DNA from: Adineta steineri | Lineage: Eukaryota > Rotifera > Eurotatoria > Adinetida > Adinetidae | Assembly (NCBI GenBank): GCA_905250115.1 | Contig: CAJNOI010000114.1 | Coordinates: forward strand, 62,001-126,000 | Length of the DNA: 64,000 nt | Direction of reading: 5' to 3' | Program-made: the position numbers and the translations under genes | Part shown: in pieces, positions 12,976 through 25,200 of the stretch | How positions within the stretch are numbered: the stretch's first letter is position 1 | How the letters are laid out: every line of letters starts with the position of its first letter | The notes under the pieces: generated by a model | The model's input: only the letters and a program-made list of their open reading frames with translations | Database searches by the model: none | Told to the model about the DNA's origin: nothing

Positions 12976-14579
12976 ATGAGTATTCAGAAAAATGACTGTG
13001 CTTTATTTCCTGGCCAACAAATTATTGCAACATCAGTTGGTGCTATGTGTACAGCTTTGTTAATGGTAGAGAATAGAAAGGAAATTAGAAAACAAAAAAA
13101 AGATTTGAAATTTTTTCTAGACACCATTTGATGTTGTTAGAATACGATTACAATCACAACAACAACCATTATCTAAAGGCGATTGTTTTGTATTTCGTAA
13201 TGGACTTGGTGATCATGTTTGCAGTTGTTTTAATGAAACGAAAGCAGTACCATGGTATAATCGATCAATCCCTGGACAATATAGTGGTACAATAGATGCT
13301 TTGTTAAAAGTAAATTTTATTTTTTATTTAATTTAAGAAAATTTCTTTAGAATTATATAGATTACGCGTAGTGAAGGTATTCGATCATTATGGTCAGGTT
13401 TACCACCAACTCTAGTTATGTCATTACCAAATACAGTTATTTATTTTACTGCCTATGAACAATTAAAATGTGTTATGGGTTATAAAAGAACGAATTTAAA
13501 TCCAATTATACCTGGTATTGCAGGTGGATCAGCAAGAATGTTAGCTGTAGTTGTTACAAGTCCATTAGAATTAATACGAACGAAAAAAATGTCACAACAA
13601 TTATCATATAGTGATTTATTAAAGATATTAAGAGTATCAATTGAAGCCGATGGTTTTCGTTCATTATGGAGAGGACTTATACCAACTATTTGGAGAGATT
13701 TACCATTTAGTAGTAAGTTAGAAAATTTTAGTTATTATTATGAATTTTTTTACTATAATTACAATCAAGTTTTTCGATAAATTGTAGCTTGTAACTATGT
13801 GCTTTTTTTCTTGAGCATCAGCCGTCGACTCAGTACAATCCAGAGTATCTACTAGAGCAATCAAAAACAGATGATTACAGTTTTCAGGTAGAGTTTTTCG
13901 CGAAAACTCAGATATCCGTAAACTCCAAATTTAGATCACACTTAACTTGCCCGGTTTATTTTTATTTTACTGTCTATGGGAATAGAAAATAGTATACATA
14001 TGTGAGACTCGAATCATAGTTCTTCTAAAATAATATTCAGATTGATTAAGTAATTTTTATTGCGTATTTTTAGTTTTCTATTGGTCTTCATATGAACAAT
14101 TAAAATGTAAGCATATTTATCTAATCAATATTATAAATGCACGTAATTGTTTTTAGTATTTATTACGAAAAAATTTGGTGCAACACAAACATTAAGTGCT
14201 TTTTATTCTGGAGCAACAGCTGGTATGTAAATAAATTTGATTGATTATGATTTTAATTATATATTTTTATATTGAAAATAAATCAGGTGCCTTAGCAACT
14301 ATTCTTACACATCCATTTGATACTGTTAAATCTATTCGCCAAGTTCAAATAGGTAATAATCAACCACAAAAAACTGATCGTACAATTTATATTCTTCGTA
14401 AAATGTTGAGAGAACAAGGCCTGCAAAGTTGGTATAAAGGTAAAGAGAAACTAATTAATTAATTGAATTCTTATTGTGTTCTTTTATCAGGTCTCATTCC
14501 ACGTTTGTTAAAAGTTTCGCCAGCATGTGCTATTATGATTTCAACGATTGAATTCTTCCGTGAACATGTATTTAAGTAA
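12976..14579 (+). CDS. SLC25A39/40: Mitochondrial carrier SLC25A39/40 (glutathione carrier family)
   Basis: An inner-mitochondrial-membrane carrier; SLC25A39/40 import glutathione. Three mitochondrial carrier repeats are visible. The first has TPFDVVRIRLQSQ, followed by the long matrix loop typical of this subfamily with cysteines in GLGDHVCSC, then SEGIRSLWSGLPPTLVM. The second has SPLELIRTKKMSQ and FRSLWRGLIPTIWRDLPFS. The third has HPFDTVKSIRQVQ and a C-terminal end around GLIPRLLKVSPACAIMIS. The start at 12976 follows a splice-acceptor-like TTTATAG; an in-frame ATG at 12943 would add 11 residues and is the alternative. Introns include 13073-13121, about 13312-13363 and a longer one at about 13711-14073. 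It lies 0.5 kb downstream of PEDS1 on the same strand but appears separately transcribed. Confidence 0.93.
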
Positions 14580-15723
14580 ATTATAATATATGTACTGTTT
14601 TGTTTTCAATGAAATATTTGTCTTTATTGTTGAATACTTTTTTGATTTTAAATAAACTAGCATAAATCAAATCAAATTTATTTTTTTTGAAGACAATATT
14701 GTTTCATATTCATTGATGATTACTATTTATTCTATTAAAATTCTACTAATGCATTTCTTAATATATATCTTCTAGTCTCATGGGAAAACTATTATTTGAT
14801 AGAGAAAAAAAAATTTTCATCTTTTACTTTTTAGTAAATAATATATGGTCATAAAAAATTCTTTAAGTAATGAAATGCATTTAACTATGGGTTTTTTTTG
14901 AGAAACAAATATATAATCTATATGCATGATCAACTAACCGAGATTAAAAAATGAAGAAAAAAAAAAGTACTCGTTCAATGCTCATACACATAGAATTACT
15001 AATCTAAAATAATAAATTCTTTTAGTCAGTTTTTTTCTTCTCTTCATGTTTTTTACTTGTCTAATGTGTTATATACCGGCTTAGGCTTATATAGAATAGA
15101 ATACATTTGTTTTGTACTCAATGAGTAAAAGCTCAATTAAACTTCTTCTTCTTCCACTCCCTTTTTTTTCGTTCTGTCTGTTGTTGCTACCGATATTGTT
15201 ATCGCTCCCATTTCTGTATAATCTACCTTTGCCGACAGTATCGAGCTACAAGCATCTCTTTCTTATATGTCGTTCGTTCGTAAATCAGGATGATGAGAGA
15301 GAAAGCAATCGGTAGTGTTCAATTCTGTTAGATTAACTCCCGGACAACACTAGAGACAGAGAGAGAGAATGAAAGAGAAAGCGAGAAGAAAAAGTAGCGA
15401 GACAGTAATGCCGAAACAGCTGTGAATATAGCGTCTTATCAAAAATGAACGATTAACACAAAGATGATGAAAGTAGGTGAAGGAAAAAGCGGCTTGGTCG
15501 ACGGACGAGAATGAATTTTTTAGTGAACACGACGCCTCGATTGCTGCTACTTAAAGAAGAGAGACAGAGGTAGAGAGAGAGGGAGAAGAAAAAAGTGATT
15601 ACCGCTCGATTCGAACAGAGGAGGGGGCCGTCTCGCGATGTATATTAGAATTGATTGTGATTTGTGTATATGTGTTTGACACAAGCGCACTACCACCTTC
15701 ATCACTACCTAAAATCCATTTCT

Positions 15724-15765
<42 letters not shown>

Positions 15766-18700
15766 TTATTTCAATCGACTCAAATTGTATGTGTCTTACC
15801 AGAAGAAACGATAATACATATATTCATACTTTTTTGTTTGAATTTATTCATTGATCAGGTCAACGAAAGGGTAGCACCGTTAATCCAATTCTCTGTATAA
15901 CAGGATAACAATATACATATACATATATACGTATATATATACATGTATAGAACGATAACAAAATAAGAACAAGTGCATGTACTCTTGTTAGTCTTTCTTT
16001 CTTTTCACCTGAATATTTTTTTGTGTTACTCCATCTTACATACTCTCTCTCACTCACTCTATCAAAGATTAATGATAGCTTATCGCTCTAGATGTCGAAA
16101 TTGCTGTCGTTTTTGGCCGTTAGCAAAACGCGGCATATTGTTATTTCTATCGTTTAAGTAAGACAAGTTTTTTTTTTCTTCTTGTTATTGTATATACTTT
16201 CTCACACGCGACATAAGTAGTAGTAATAGTAGGTGGACGACGATAATCAAAATTGCCATTATCCTAATTTTCATGCGTACGTCTCCCGTCACGGAGAATG
16301 CGTGTGAAAAAAAAATCGTTTGTTCTTCTTTTTCTCTATCTGTCACGCTATTTAGAGAATAAATGTATATGATGGTCAACATATGTATAAAGGATAATCG
16401 ATAAGAAAGATTTTTAATTTGGTCTTTTCTTTTCTTTTTTTCATATTTGTTTTCATGTTTAGTGCAAATAAATATTTTGCAGATATCTCGTAAGAAAAAT
16501 AAAAAAGAAACGAATCTTTGTTCTATAAACAAATACACGTCAAGATTAGAAGAGATAATACGCAACTCATAGTCGTCGTTGTCGACTTTTCTTTTCTATT
16601 TCTTTTTCTTGTTCTTTCTGGTAATAACATCGGTGAAGAGAACAAGAACAAGAAGCTTATCGACAGGAATCATATACAAAAAAAGGTAGATCGTAATAAT
16701 TGTGTTATGAAGATATTCATTTTTTATTTTAAACAAAAAATGACAAGAAATTATAATTCTCCTTTACGAGAGTATGATATGCGCCATTTGTTGCTATAAA
16801 AAGTAAGTGAATATGTATGTATGTATGTTGTCTGTCAGATCATTCTTGTCATGTCGAACAAATTGAAGCAAATCAATCAAGCAACTATGACAAGTGACCA
16901 CCTCGTTTGACTATTTCTTTCCTTTTTTTTTCTTCTTTTCTTTTTGTTATTGGTAGCTTATATTGATGACATTCGCTCCCCTTATTTCGTTCTTTTTCAT
17001 TGAGAAGCACCAGCCGTGCACATGCACATATATATAGTACAGGCACCAGATTGTTGTCTTCAAAAAAAAAAAGCTAATCTCTTTCTCCTATTGATTTGAG
17101 ACATATATGAGTGTTGCGTTTTTCCTTTCTTTCTTATTCTTATATGAATGGAAATCGAATCATCATCATCATTGACTCTTCTACTTCGTATACTTCAACT
17201 AATCCATCCATCCACGACAATAACAAATGCACAAGTGAAAAGAGAAGGTTAATCGCCACCTCTCATACTTTTCTATCATTATCAATTGCGATATTTACGA
17301 GCTTAAACGACGACTGTTAGTGGTACCATTTCATTTTATCTGTCTGTATTCTTTTTTTTCGATCAAATAATCGTCATAAAACTTTAGCAGGTAATCCTTG
17401 TTCGTTACTGGTTTGCATACAAAATCGAAGAAAAGATCGTTTGTCAGCTAGAGAGCGCATATATATGTGTGCGCGACATTCTGAATAATTTAAGAGTAAG
17501 AATAAAAAAAATGGGAAAAAAAAAGAATTAAGCAAGGGTCCGGTCTGTCATATTCATTTGTAATGTTCATTTTTCTTCGAGCCATAACGTTGCGTGTTTT
17601 AATCTTTGAAAGTTGTAGTCTATTGCAAAATTGCTCGCACACATATAAATTTGTCACCTTTTTTTTCTTACCACGCACTTCCGCCATCGACTTTTCACAC
17701 TGTGATTAGCACACACTAGGATTTTACAACAACGACTACCTTTCTTATTATTGCGTTTTCTTCATAAGTGTCTTCGAAATAAAAATTCATTTTTTTTAAT
17801 GTCTTCCGGCTGAAGCATATATGTGTATGTGTTAGTTGCTATCTCTAATTGCAGACTAAAGTGAAAAGAAAAAGCAATGAGAAAATCTTTCAAACGCTTT
17901 GCGCTCACTTTCTCTTTACTACTACCATTTTTTCAAAGTTCTTTCAAGCACATTTCCGTCTCCCTCCCCATTCCCAGCGACGAGCGCAGCACACGATGAT
18001 GTTGTTGTTGGGATAATCGTCGAACGCTAGGTTGAAGCGTTCAATTTTCCTTTCTCTATTGCGTTTTGTTACTCTGACTCGGTCTCTTTCCTCTCTCTCT
18101 CTCCCTCTTTTTTTAAAAAGTGAGAAATAATGCATCCGTATGTCAACTTAAGTTAAAACACACTTCTTTCTCTATATGTCTCTCCTCTTCTTCTTTTTAT
18201 TCAAGATTCTAGTCGATAAAGAGAGAGAGAGAGAGAAAGAATGGCATCAGCCGGCTTCGTCTTCATTTCGAAATCACGGCTGTGTTGTTTGCCATTGTGA
18301 TTAACATTCTAAAAGAAGTAGTATAGAGCTTAACCTCTCTCTCGAATATCATAATGTCGTCACTTGGTCTGCTCAATTCAACGAGTGAGTGTATATGTAT
18401 CCATATATATATTTCTTTCTTTTTTCGTATCAAAATTTTATTGGGTGTTGATATAACGATTGAAAAGCTATTATCACTCAACAACAGTTGTTACTCATCA
18501 CAGTGGATGAGGCGAAGCGGCTAGTGAAATTGAATAGGGTGCAATACTTTATCTCACTAACGAGAGGAATTGAGTAAAGCAATAGCAGCCGCATTTGTGC
18601 TGCGCACGCCTGTCCTATTGATTTAAGACACGGAAGAATATGTTGACAGATCGATACAATGTTAAAGAAAAAAAAAAGAAAATTAAGAAGACTTTATGAC

Positions 18701-19576
18701 GTTTGTCAATTTGCTCTAAGGCAACGTCTTCGTCTTCTTTCGCTCTCTCTCTCCTTCTCTCTCTCTCTCGCATTCATACGATTGGATGCTAGCTCATACA
18801 TATATATAGTAGCATGGTTACGCTTGGCTAACGTTGTGCAATAAAACGGGAGCGAGCAAATCAAGATAAAACAAATTATTCGGCAAGAATGAAACGAGAG
18901 GAAAAAAAAAGAAACATACAAGAGAAAAAACACGACATATAGGCAATGATCGATATCTTGTTTTATTGTAATAATCACTTATCAATGTAATGTAAGAGAA
19001 AAGAGACGAGAACAGAACGCAATTGGTGAAAATTATCATCATCACAAGACGACGTAGTAAGGTGTCCTTATTGATTTATTGACAAGGTTTTTCTTTCTCT
19101 CTTTCGCGTTTTAACTAGTTATTGGTTTCGGTTCAGTGCGGCTTGAGTGTTACGAAATATTGACTAATAAAAATGATGTTGAGAGAAGAAATGGTATGAT
19201 TTACAAACCCCCCGAATATGCTCATCGTCAATTGATTGGTTGTCACTATATATATAATATATACGAGAGAAAAAAGAGAGAGAGAAAGAGAGACAGTCAA
19301 AAGAAGAGGTCTCCCCCCGATCACTTTCGTATATCATATCTATCTTCGTTCGTTTTCGTTCTTCTTCTTCTTCTACTTCTACTACGTTGTTGAAGCGCGA
19401 AGAAGAAAAAAGGATTTGTTAATTGAAAAAAAAGAGAGAAAAAAGAAAACTGACAAACTCGAGTAACAACAGACAGTCCACTCAAACGTTTTCTTCTCTT
19501 TTTAATTTGATCTTACTACAACGCTTTTTCTTTTTTTCGACTTCTGTCTATACTTAAACTTTAAATAAAATCAGAA
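14580..19576. other. Gene-free polypyrimidine/GA-rich region upstream of the dve-like gene
   Basis: About 5 kb with no recognisable coding exon. It is markedly more structured in composition than other spacers: many CT/TTC or GA/GAA runs (for example around 15540-15620, 18060-18110, 18218-18240, 18735-18770 and 19270-19300), short CGTCG-type words, and alternating AT tracts such as 15905-15950. It lies immediately upstream of a developmental homeobox gene. Cis-regulatory sequence and 5' UTR are the likely content, but no specific binding site can be called. The many short ORFs are low-complexity Ser/Leu or Arg/Glu frames and are not genes. Confidence 0.6.
15728..15763. repeat. (CT)n microsatellite
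   Basis: A pure CT dinucleotide run of about 18 units within the upstream region of the dve-like gene. It is the longest simple repeat of its kind in the window. Confidence 0.95.
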
Positions 19577-22290
19577 ATGGTTTCTCGCCGTTTGGACAAA
19601 CTTTCGGCAGGTAAATATATCTATACACATTGTGCTTAAGGGAGATGAAATATTTCATACAATTAATAAGACAAATGATAAGTGTATCGAATCAGTATAA
19701 ACATGTTTAATTTTAAGACAAAAGAAATGTGTGAAAATTCATTTTGTTGTTTTAGGTCTGGCGTTAAGCAACAAATTTTTGCCGGTACACTGTGTGGTTG
19801 CACGAGATGAGTGTCCACAACGTGTATTACAAGATGGATTTGTAATCGTACCAGCACATACAAAATTTCATGAAATTGTATCAGTTGTTTTACGTACAAT
19901 GGAAGCTGATGTTGGTAGAATAGAACAAGATGAAAGAGCGGATGGTAAGTAGAAAAAAAAAGTATTATAAAAAGAAAAAAATTTTTTTTTCTTATTTAAA
20001 AAAAAAGAGTTAATTAAAGATGCTTCTCTATTTTAATATGAATGAGTTTCGATAACTAGTTTATGTAAATAGAGTTTTTTAATTTCGTCAATAATAATAG
20101 TTTTATTTTAGTAATAGAATAAGGAATGCACTTTTTTTTTTTTATATATTTTATTTCTTTAGGTTGTTGAATATTACGAAGAGTAATAATATTTTCTATA
20201 AAAAGAAAAGCTTTAAGGCGCTTTAGAAATCTATAAGAGACTAAATGGCCTGCAAGCATCGTGAAGAGCTCTTCAGCGATTGGAATAACTGTAAAAAAAA
20301 AAAGTAGTAAACCTGTAATATTCAATTATGATCTTTAGATAATGTATTAAATAAACTCTTTTATGGATTGTTATGACATTCATTGTGACCTATTTATTAA
20401 TAAAATTTAATCTTAATGTTTGATTTATTCTTAGACTCACTTAAGAAAAATATTTATTAACAAGTTTAATTATATTTTCAATATTAAAAATGATTACTGA
20501 GCAATATAGAGTAGAAATTGAAAAAAATATTCGTCTGTCTTTAAAAGTTTTGAAATATAAAAGCATCATTAAATAACCCGTTTTTTGTTTTTTAAATTTT
20601 TATGTTAAATATGATTTTTATAGGTCAAATACTGATAAAAAATTGGAATCCATTACCAATTCCGACTGTCACTGAAAACCGAACGGTTACTGTACAAGAA
20701 ATTTTAGGCGATCTTATGAATGTCGCTGTTCTTCAAATTCGTATATCCAAGTAAGAAAACAAAAAAAAACTCATTAATTTCAAGAAGATTTTTTTTCTTC
20801 TCTTAAGGTATTCAAATACATTAGACGATAAACGATCTGTACGTTTATTAAAACATTTAATGCCTTTAGTTAGCGATGAACGAGACAAACATGAAGTAGA
20901 CAAAAATATTTACCTTTTTCATTAATTAAAAAAAACTAAACTTTTTTGTTTTGTTTTAAAGCTCGTTAATAAATTATGTCAAGTTATGCATGATGATACT
21001 GAAGATGATGATGATGGACTCCCACAATCTTCATCATCAAAACCAACAACAAGTCCAAATGGTTATTCCATAGCATCATCAAATTCAAATACTACCGATG
21101 GGTAAAGAACTAAATTAATTTTTTGTCTTTAATTAAATATATTTTTATCTATTAGTGATAATATTCCATTGAATCTTTCAACAAAACCATATTCATCACC
21201 ATCAATGCCTATGAATTCAACAAAATCTTTTATAAATTATCCATTTGCTAGTCTTTTATCATTAGCTCAACATCAACAATATGATTCACCACCAGTACAT
21301 GCATCATCAACAATAAAAGATTATGCATATAGTCGTCGACAACGTGAACGTACAACATTTGATCCACATGAAGAAACACCACGTTTATTACAAATATTCA
21401 CTGATACAAAACATCCAACACGATATCAAATCGCATCTATTTGTGAAAGTCTGAATGCATTACCATGCCGAAAAGGTTTGTTTCTTTTTCTTTTAAATAT
21501 AATATTAAAAATAAAAAAAAAATCTTCATCTATAGGTAAAAAAGCACTTGAACCTTATAATATTCAATATTGGTTTAAAAATGCTCGCGCAGCATTAAAA
21601 AGGAAAAAACGTCGTTTTACTAGTTCAGAAACTCCAACATCACAACAATTTATACCATCATTACCACATCAAATTGAAAATCACGATGAACAAAATCATA
21701 CATCAGTTAAATGTGAATTAGATTCATCTGATGAAATCGATGATGATGATGATGATGATATTGATATAGATGAAAAGCAGAAACAACAAAATCATAATAA
21801 CTATTATTTTAATTATTTACAAGCATTTGATATATCATTAACAGATCAACAAAGACAAAAAACAACACAATCAGATGAAAGTAATGATGATGATAATATG
21901 AGTTCAGTAAGTGAACAAACTCCACCAACACAAATATCATTTAATTCAACAAAAATATCAAATAATACAACAACATCATTTGATTATAATCGTTCGAGAC
22001 GTAATAGAATATTTATTGATCCAGCATCTGAAGTACCGAAATTAGAACAATGGTTTGCAATTGAAACACATCCAGATCATATATTAATTGAACGTATATG
22101 TTCAGAATTAAATGAAGGTGAATATCGAACAAAATTTCCTAAACTTGAATCAAAACATATACGTTTATGGTTTAAAAATCATCGTGCAAAAGTAAAACGT
22201 ATATGTCGGATACAAACACCAAATCTTAATAATAATAATAATGATACAACAATTGAAACAACGGAAAAGGAAATGCACAATGTGCAATAA
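19577..22290 (+). CDS. dve: Compass-domain double homeodomain transcription factor, Dve/SATB type
   Basis: A nuclear DNA-binding regulator. Exon 1 (19577-19610) encodes MVSRRLDKLSAG and joins at 19756 to the Compass (CMP) domain, which runs through about 20750. Its signatures are LPVHCVVARDE, GFVIVPAHTKFHEIV, LIKNWNPLPIPTVTE and TVQEILGDLMNVAVLQIRI, matching the SATB/Dve oligomerisation domain. After a Ser/Asn-rich linker come two divergent homeodomains. The first begins RRQRERTTFDPHEETPRLL and ends in IQYWFKNARAALKRKKRRF, interrupted by a 64-bp intron at 21474-21537. The second begins RRNRIFIDPASEVPKLEQWF and ends in IRLWFKNHRAKVKR. Both keep the W-F-K-N core of helix 3. The PLNLSTKPY segment (about 21170-21195) resembles a CtBP-type PxDLS motif. 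Two homeodomains match insect Defective proventriculus better than vertebrate SATB. The intron at 19945-20623 is the longest in the gene. Confidence 0.9.
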
Positions 22291-25200
22291 ACAAATATAT
22301 AAAGAAACATTTTTCTTTTTCTTCTTCTTCCCATCTGTGATGCTTTTTGTTTTCTATTTTTTCCAATACACTGCTGATAGACTTTTCACATTATATATTA
22401 ACACACACACATACACACATTCACACACACACGTATACTCCGCTGCATATTGTGATTCTTTATATATTCTATATGTCTTCTTATAAAACATGTGAATTTT
22501 CTTTATTCTCTTCGGATAATTCTTGTATTAGTATTGCTCTTAATATTCAATTTTTTTTGCCATGGTTTGTTTTCTTTTCTTTCGTCTTTGCTTGTTGTTG
22601 TTTTGTTGTTTATTATTATTATTATTTTTTTTCTGATGATGACTGAAAAAAAAAACGTGTATAAATATGGATATATATATATATATGTTGTCTTGAATCA
22701 GATATGAACGCATAGATTATGTAAAGATCCGAAGTACCGGTTCGTCTGTGAAAGTTTTATGTTTAACTGATATTGAAATAAATATTTATCACACTGGATT
22801 CATTTGATAAAATTAAAAATAAACAGAACAGTTATTTAACGCATTAGTGATAAACAAAAGAATTAAAATGATCTAGTAAACAATTTTTTCCTATTTCAAT
22901 TATATATAACATCTAGAAGTTATTTTAATAAATCATTTGCTTGTTTGACATATTATTCAAAGATATTTGTTCTTCAATAGTTATGACAAATAATGTATAT
23001 TATAATAATAACTATTGTCTTGGAATGTCTATAACAACTATTGGAAAATGTTTTTGGTAACATTAGATAAATATTTGGGTTTAAGCAAAAATGCTACAAA
23101 CAATAGACATATTCAGTTATTGTTTTGTTACATGTCGTTATGATAAGTATCGATAGAAAATTCAATTTATTCATAAAAATAAGTTATTGATAGATTTTTG
23201 AAATATCACGAGAATTGTAAGGTGAAGGCAATATGAAATTTCCTTGTTTTGATAGAGTTTGAGTTGTTGATCATGACAATCTATTTTCTAATCTTAACGA
23301 ATACACTAAAGGTACAAAAAATTTTATTTTATTTTATTTTTTTCACTTTCTGAAACTAATTTTTTTAGATTGAGCATAGAAAATTGAATGCGAACAAATT
23401 GTTGAATTAACTGTACACTCAACATTCTATTGGTGATGACGCTTGAAATCATGGCGTGTCCACCACGTATAGGTCGATTTTGTAAACGTATCTAGTTTTT
23501 TTTACGTAATTGATAGAGCGAAATAATTTATTTCATTCGACTCATTATAAACACCATTCATGTAGTTACGCATCGTTTTCTTTTCGTTTTCTATGTTGAG
23601 CAAAATCATGTTTACTCGTAATGTAGTTATTTTAGACGGTATTCGAGTTAATACGAGATTTTGAATAAAAATAAAATATATATTCGAAATCAGCATAAAA
23701 AAATGAGTCAAAGGAAATGTATTTTAAAATAATTTAATAACTTTTATTTTTTCTTATTTATTCAGAGGATGTCGAAGGAGTAAAATCGTTGCATACGGAT
23801 CAAAAAATGACAGTTATTAAATTCATTTGAAAGATACTTCCTTTGACTCAATTTTTTATGCTGATTTCGAACATGGATTTTATTATTGTCTACAAGTCTA
23901 ATATAACCTTGAAAACCGCTTAAAATAGTTATACGACGTGTAAACACGATTTTTCTTAACGTAGAAAAGAAAAGAAAAAGCGATGTGTAATTACATGAAT
24001 GGTGGTATAATGAGTCGAATGAAATAAAATATTCCACTCCAACGATTACGTACAAAAATTAGATACGTTTACAAAATCGACCTATAAGTGGTGAATACGG
24101 CACGATTTCAAGCGCCACCACTAACAGAGTTTAGGTTCTACAGCTGTTTGCGTTCAGTTTTCTATGCTCAATCTAGAAAATAGATTTTTATTATTAATAA
24201 CTCAGATTCTATCAAATAATGCAAAAAAAAAAAAATTTTATTTGATATATTTATTATTTCTTAAACAAAAGAGAGAGTGTCAAAGTAATATTCTATTTTA
24301 TAAAACAGTGTTTATTTAATAAGTTGTATTTCGTATAATTTAACTCTCCGCCTATTTGACATAAATCAAAATTATAAGTCAACTATGTCTTTCTTTTTTA
24401 TTCAATTTAGAATAAAAAGTATATAGCTGACTGGAGTTAAGCACGCGATTAGTCACTAAAGAAACAACTAATCACTACTTATCCGATTAGTTGAACACGT
24501 AAGCATAATTTTTTTAATGCTATTTACAATAAACAACTAGAGTTAATCAATGATCATAAACAAATTGTTCGCATTAACTATTTAATTCATAACGAAAGGA
24601 TGCAGCTATGCGAGACATTATTCAGAAAATAATAACGAAGTCATACAATTAAAGATTTCAATAAGTTTCTGTTTATAAATACTGATGAATCCTACTAAGT
24701 TTTACATTCTATAAAAGTGCCGCACGAGAGTAATAGGTATTTTATACTACGTAGTTATACCTTATTTGCTAAGACGAGTTTATTGCAAACTTCATTAATC
24801 GGTACTATTTATAAAAATAGTTGCTTGTATGTAAATTGTACGATTATTAGAATGAACAGTCAAGTATTTTTTTTCATATCATAAATATGTTTCTTTTTCT
24901 ATTTAGATTTATATCAATGATCGAATGAAAAATAGATACTATTCTATTCTATTTATAACAAATGAGAACAAAGAAGTCATCTATCTCTTCAAACTCGAAA
25001 AGTCTGTATAAAACCAATATTTGTGTATATGTCTCGCCACTCCTCTCACGATTAGATTCGATCAACATAAATTGAACTTAACTAGTTGTCATTTTCAATA
25101 GAATACAGTTCATAGTAAAACTAATATTTTTCTTACTAACTACATTCTAAAAATAACTGTTATACTTCCAAACGTTTAAGAGTTCAGCGATAGCTATGAA

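Noticed and set aside
15100..19470. Many 60-90 codon ORFs on both strands in the dve upstream region
   Set aside because: All are low-complexity Ser/Leu or Arg/Glu translations of CT/GA repeats with no domain and no splice context.
20056..20325. Minus-strand ORF in the first long dve intron with a seemingly globular stretch (AEELFTMLAGHLVSYRF)
   Set aside because: It has an acceptor-like start but no donor site or neighbouring exon that would make a nested gene; kept only as a curiosity.
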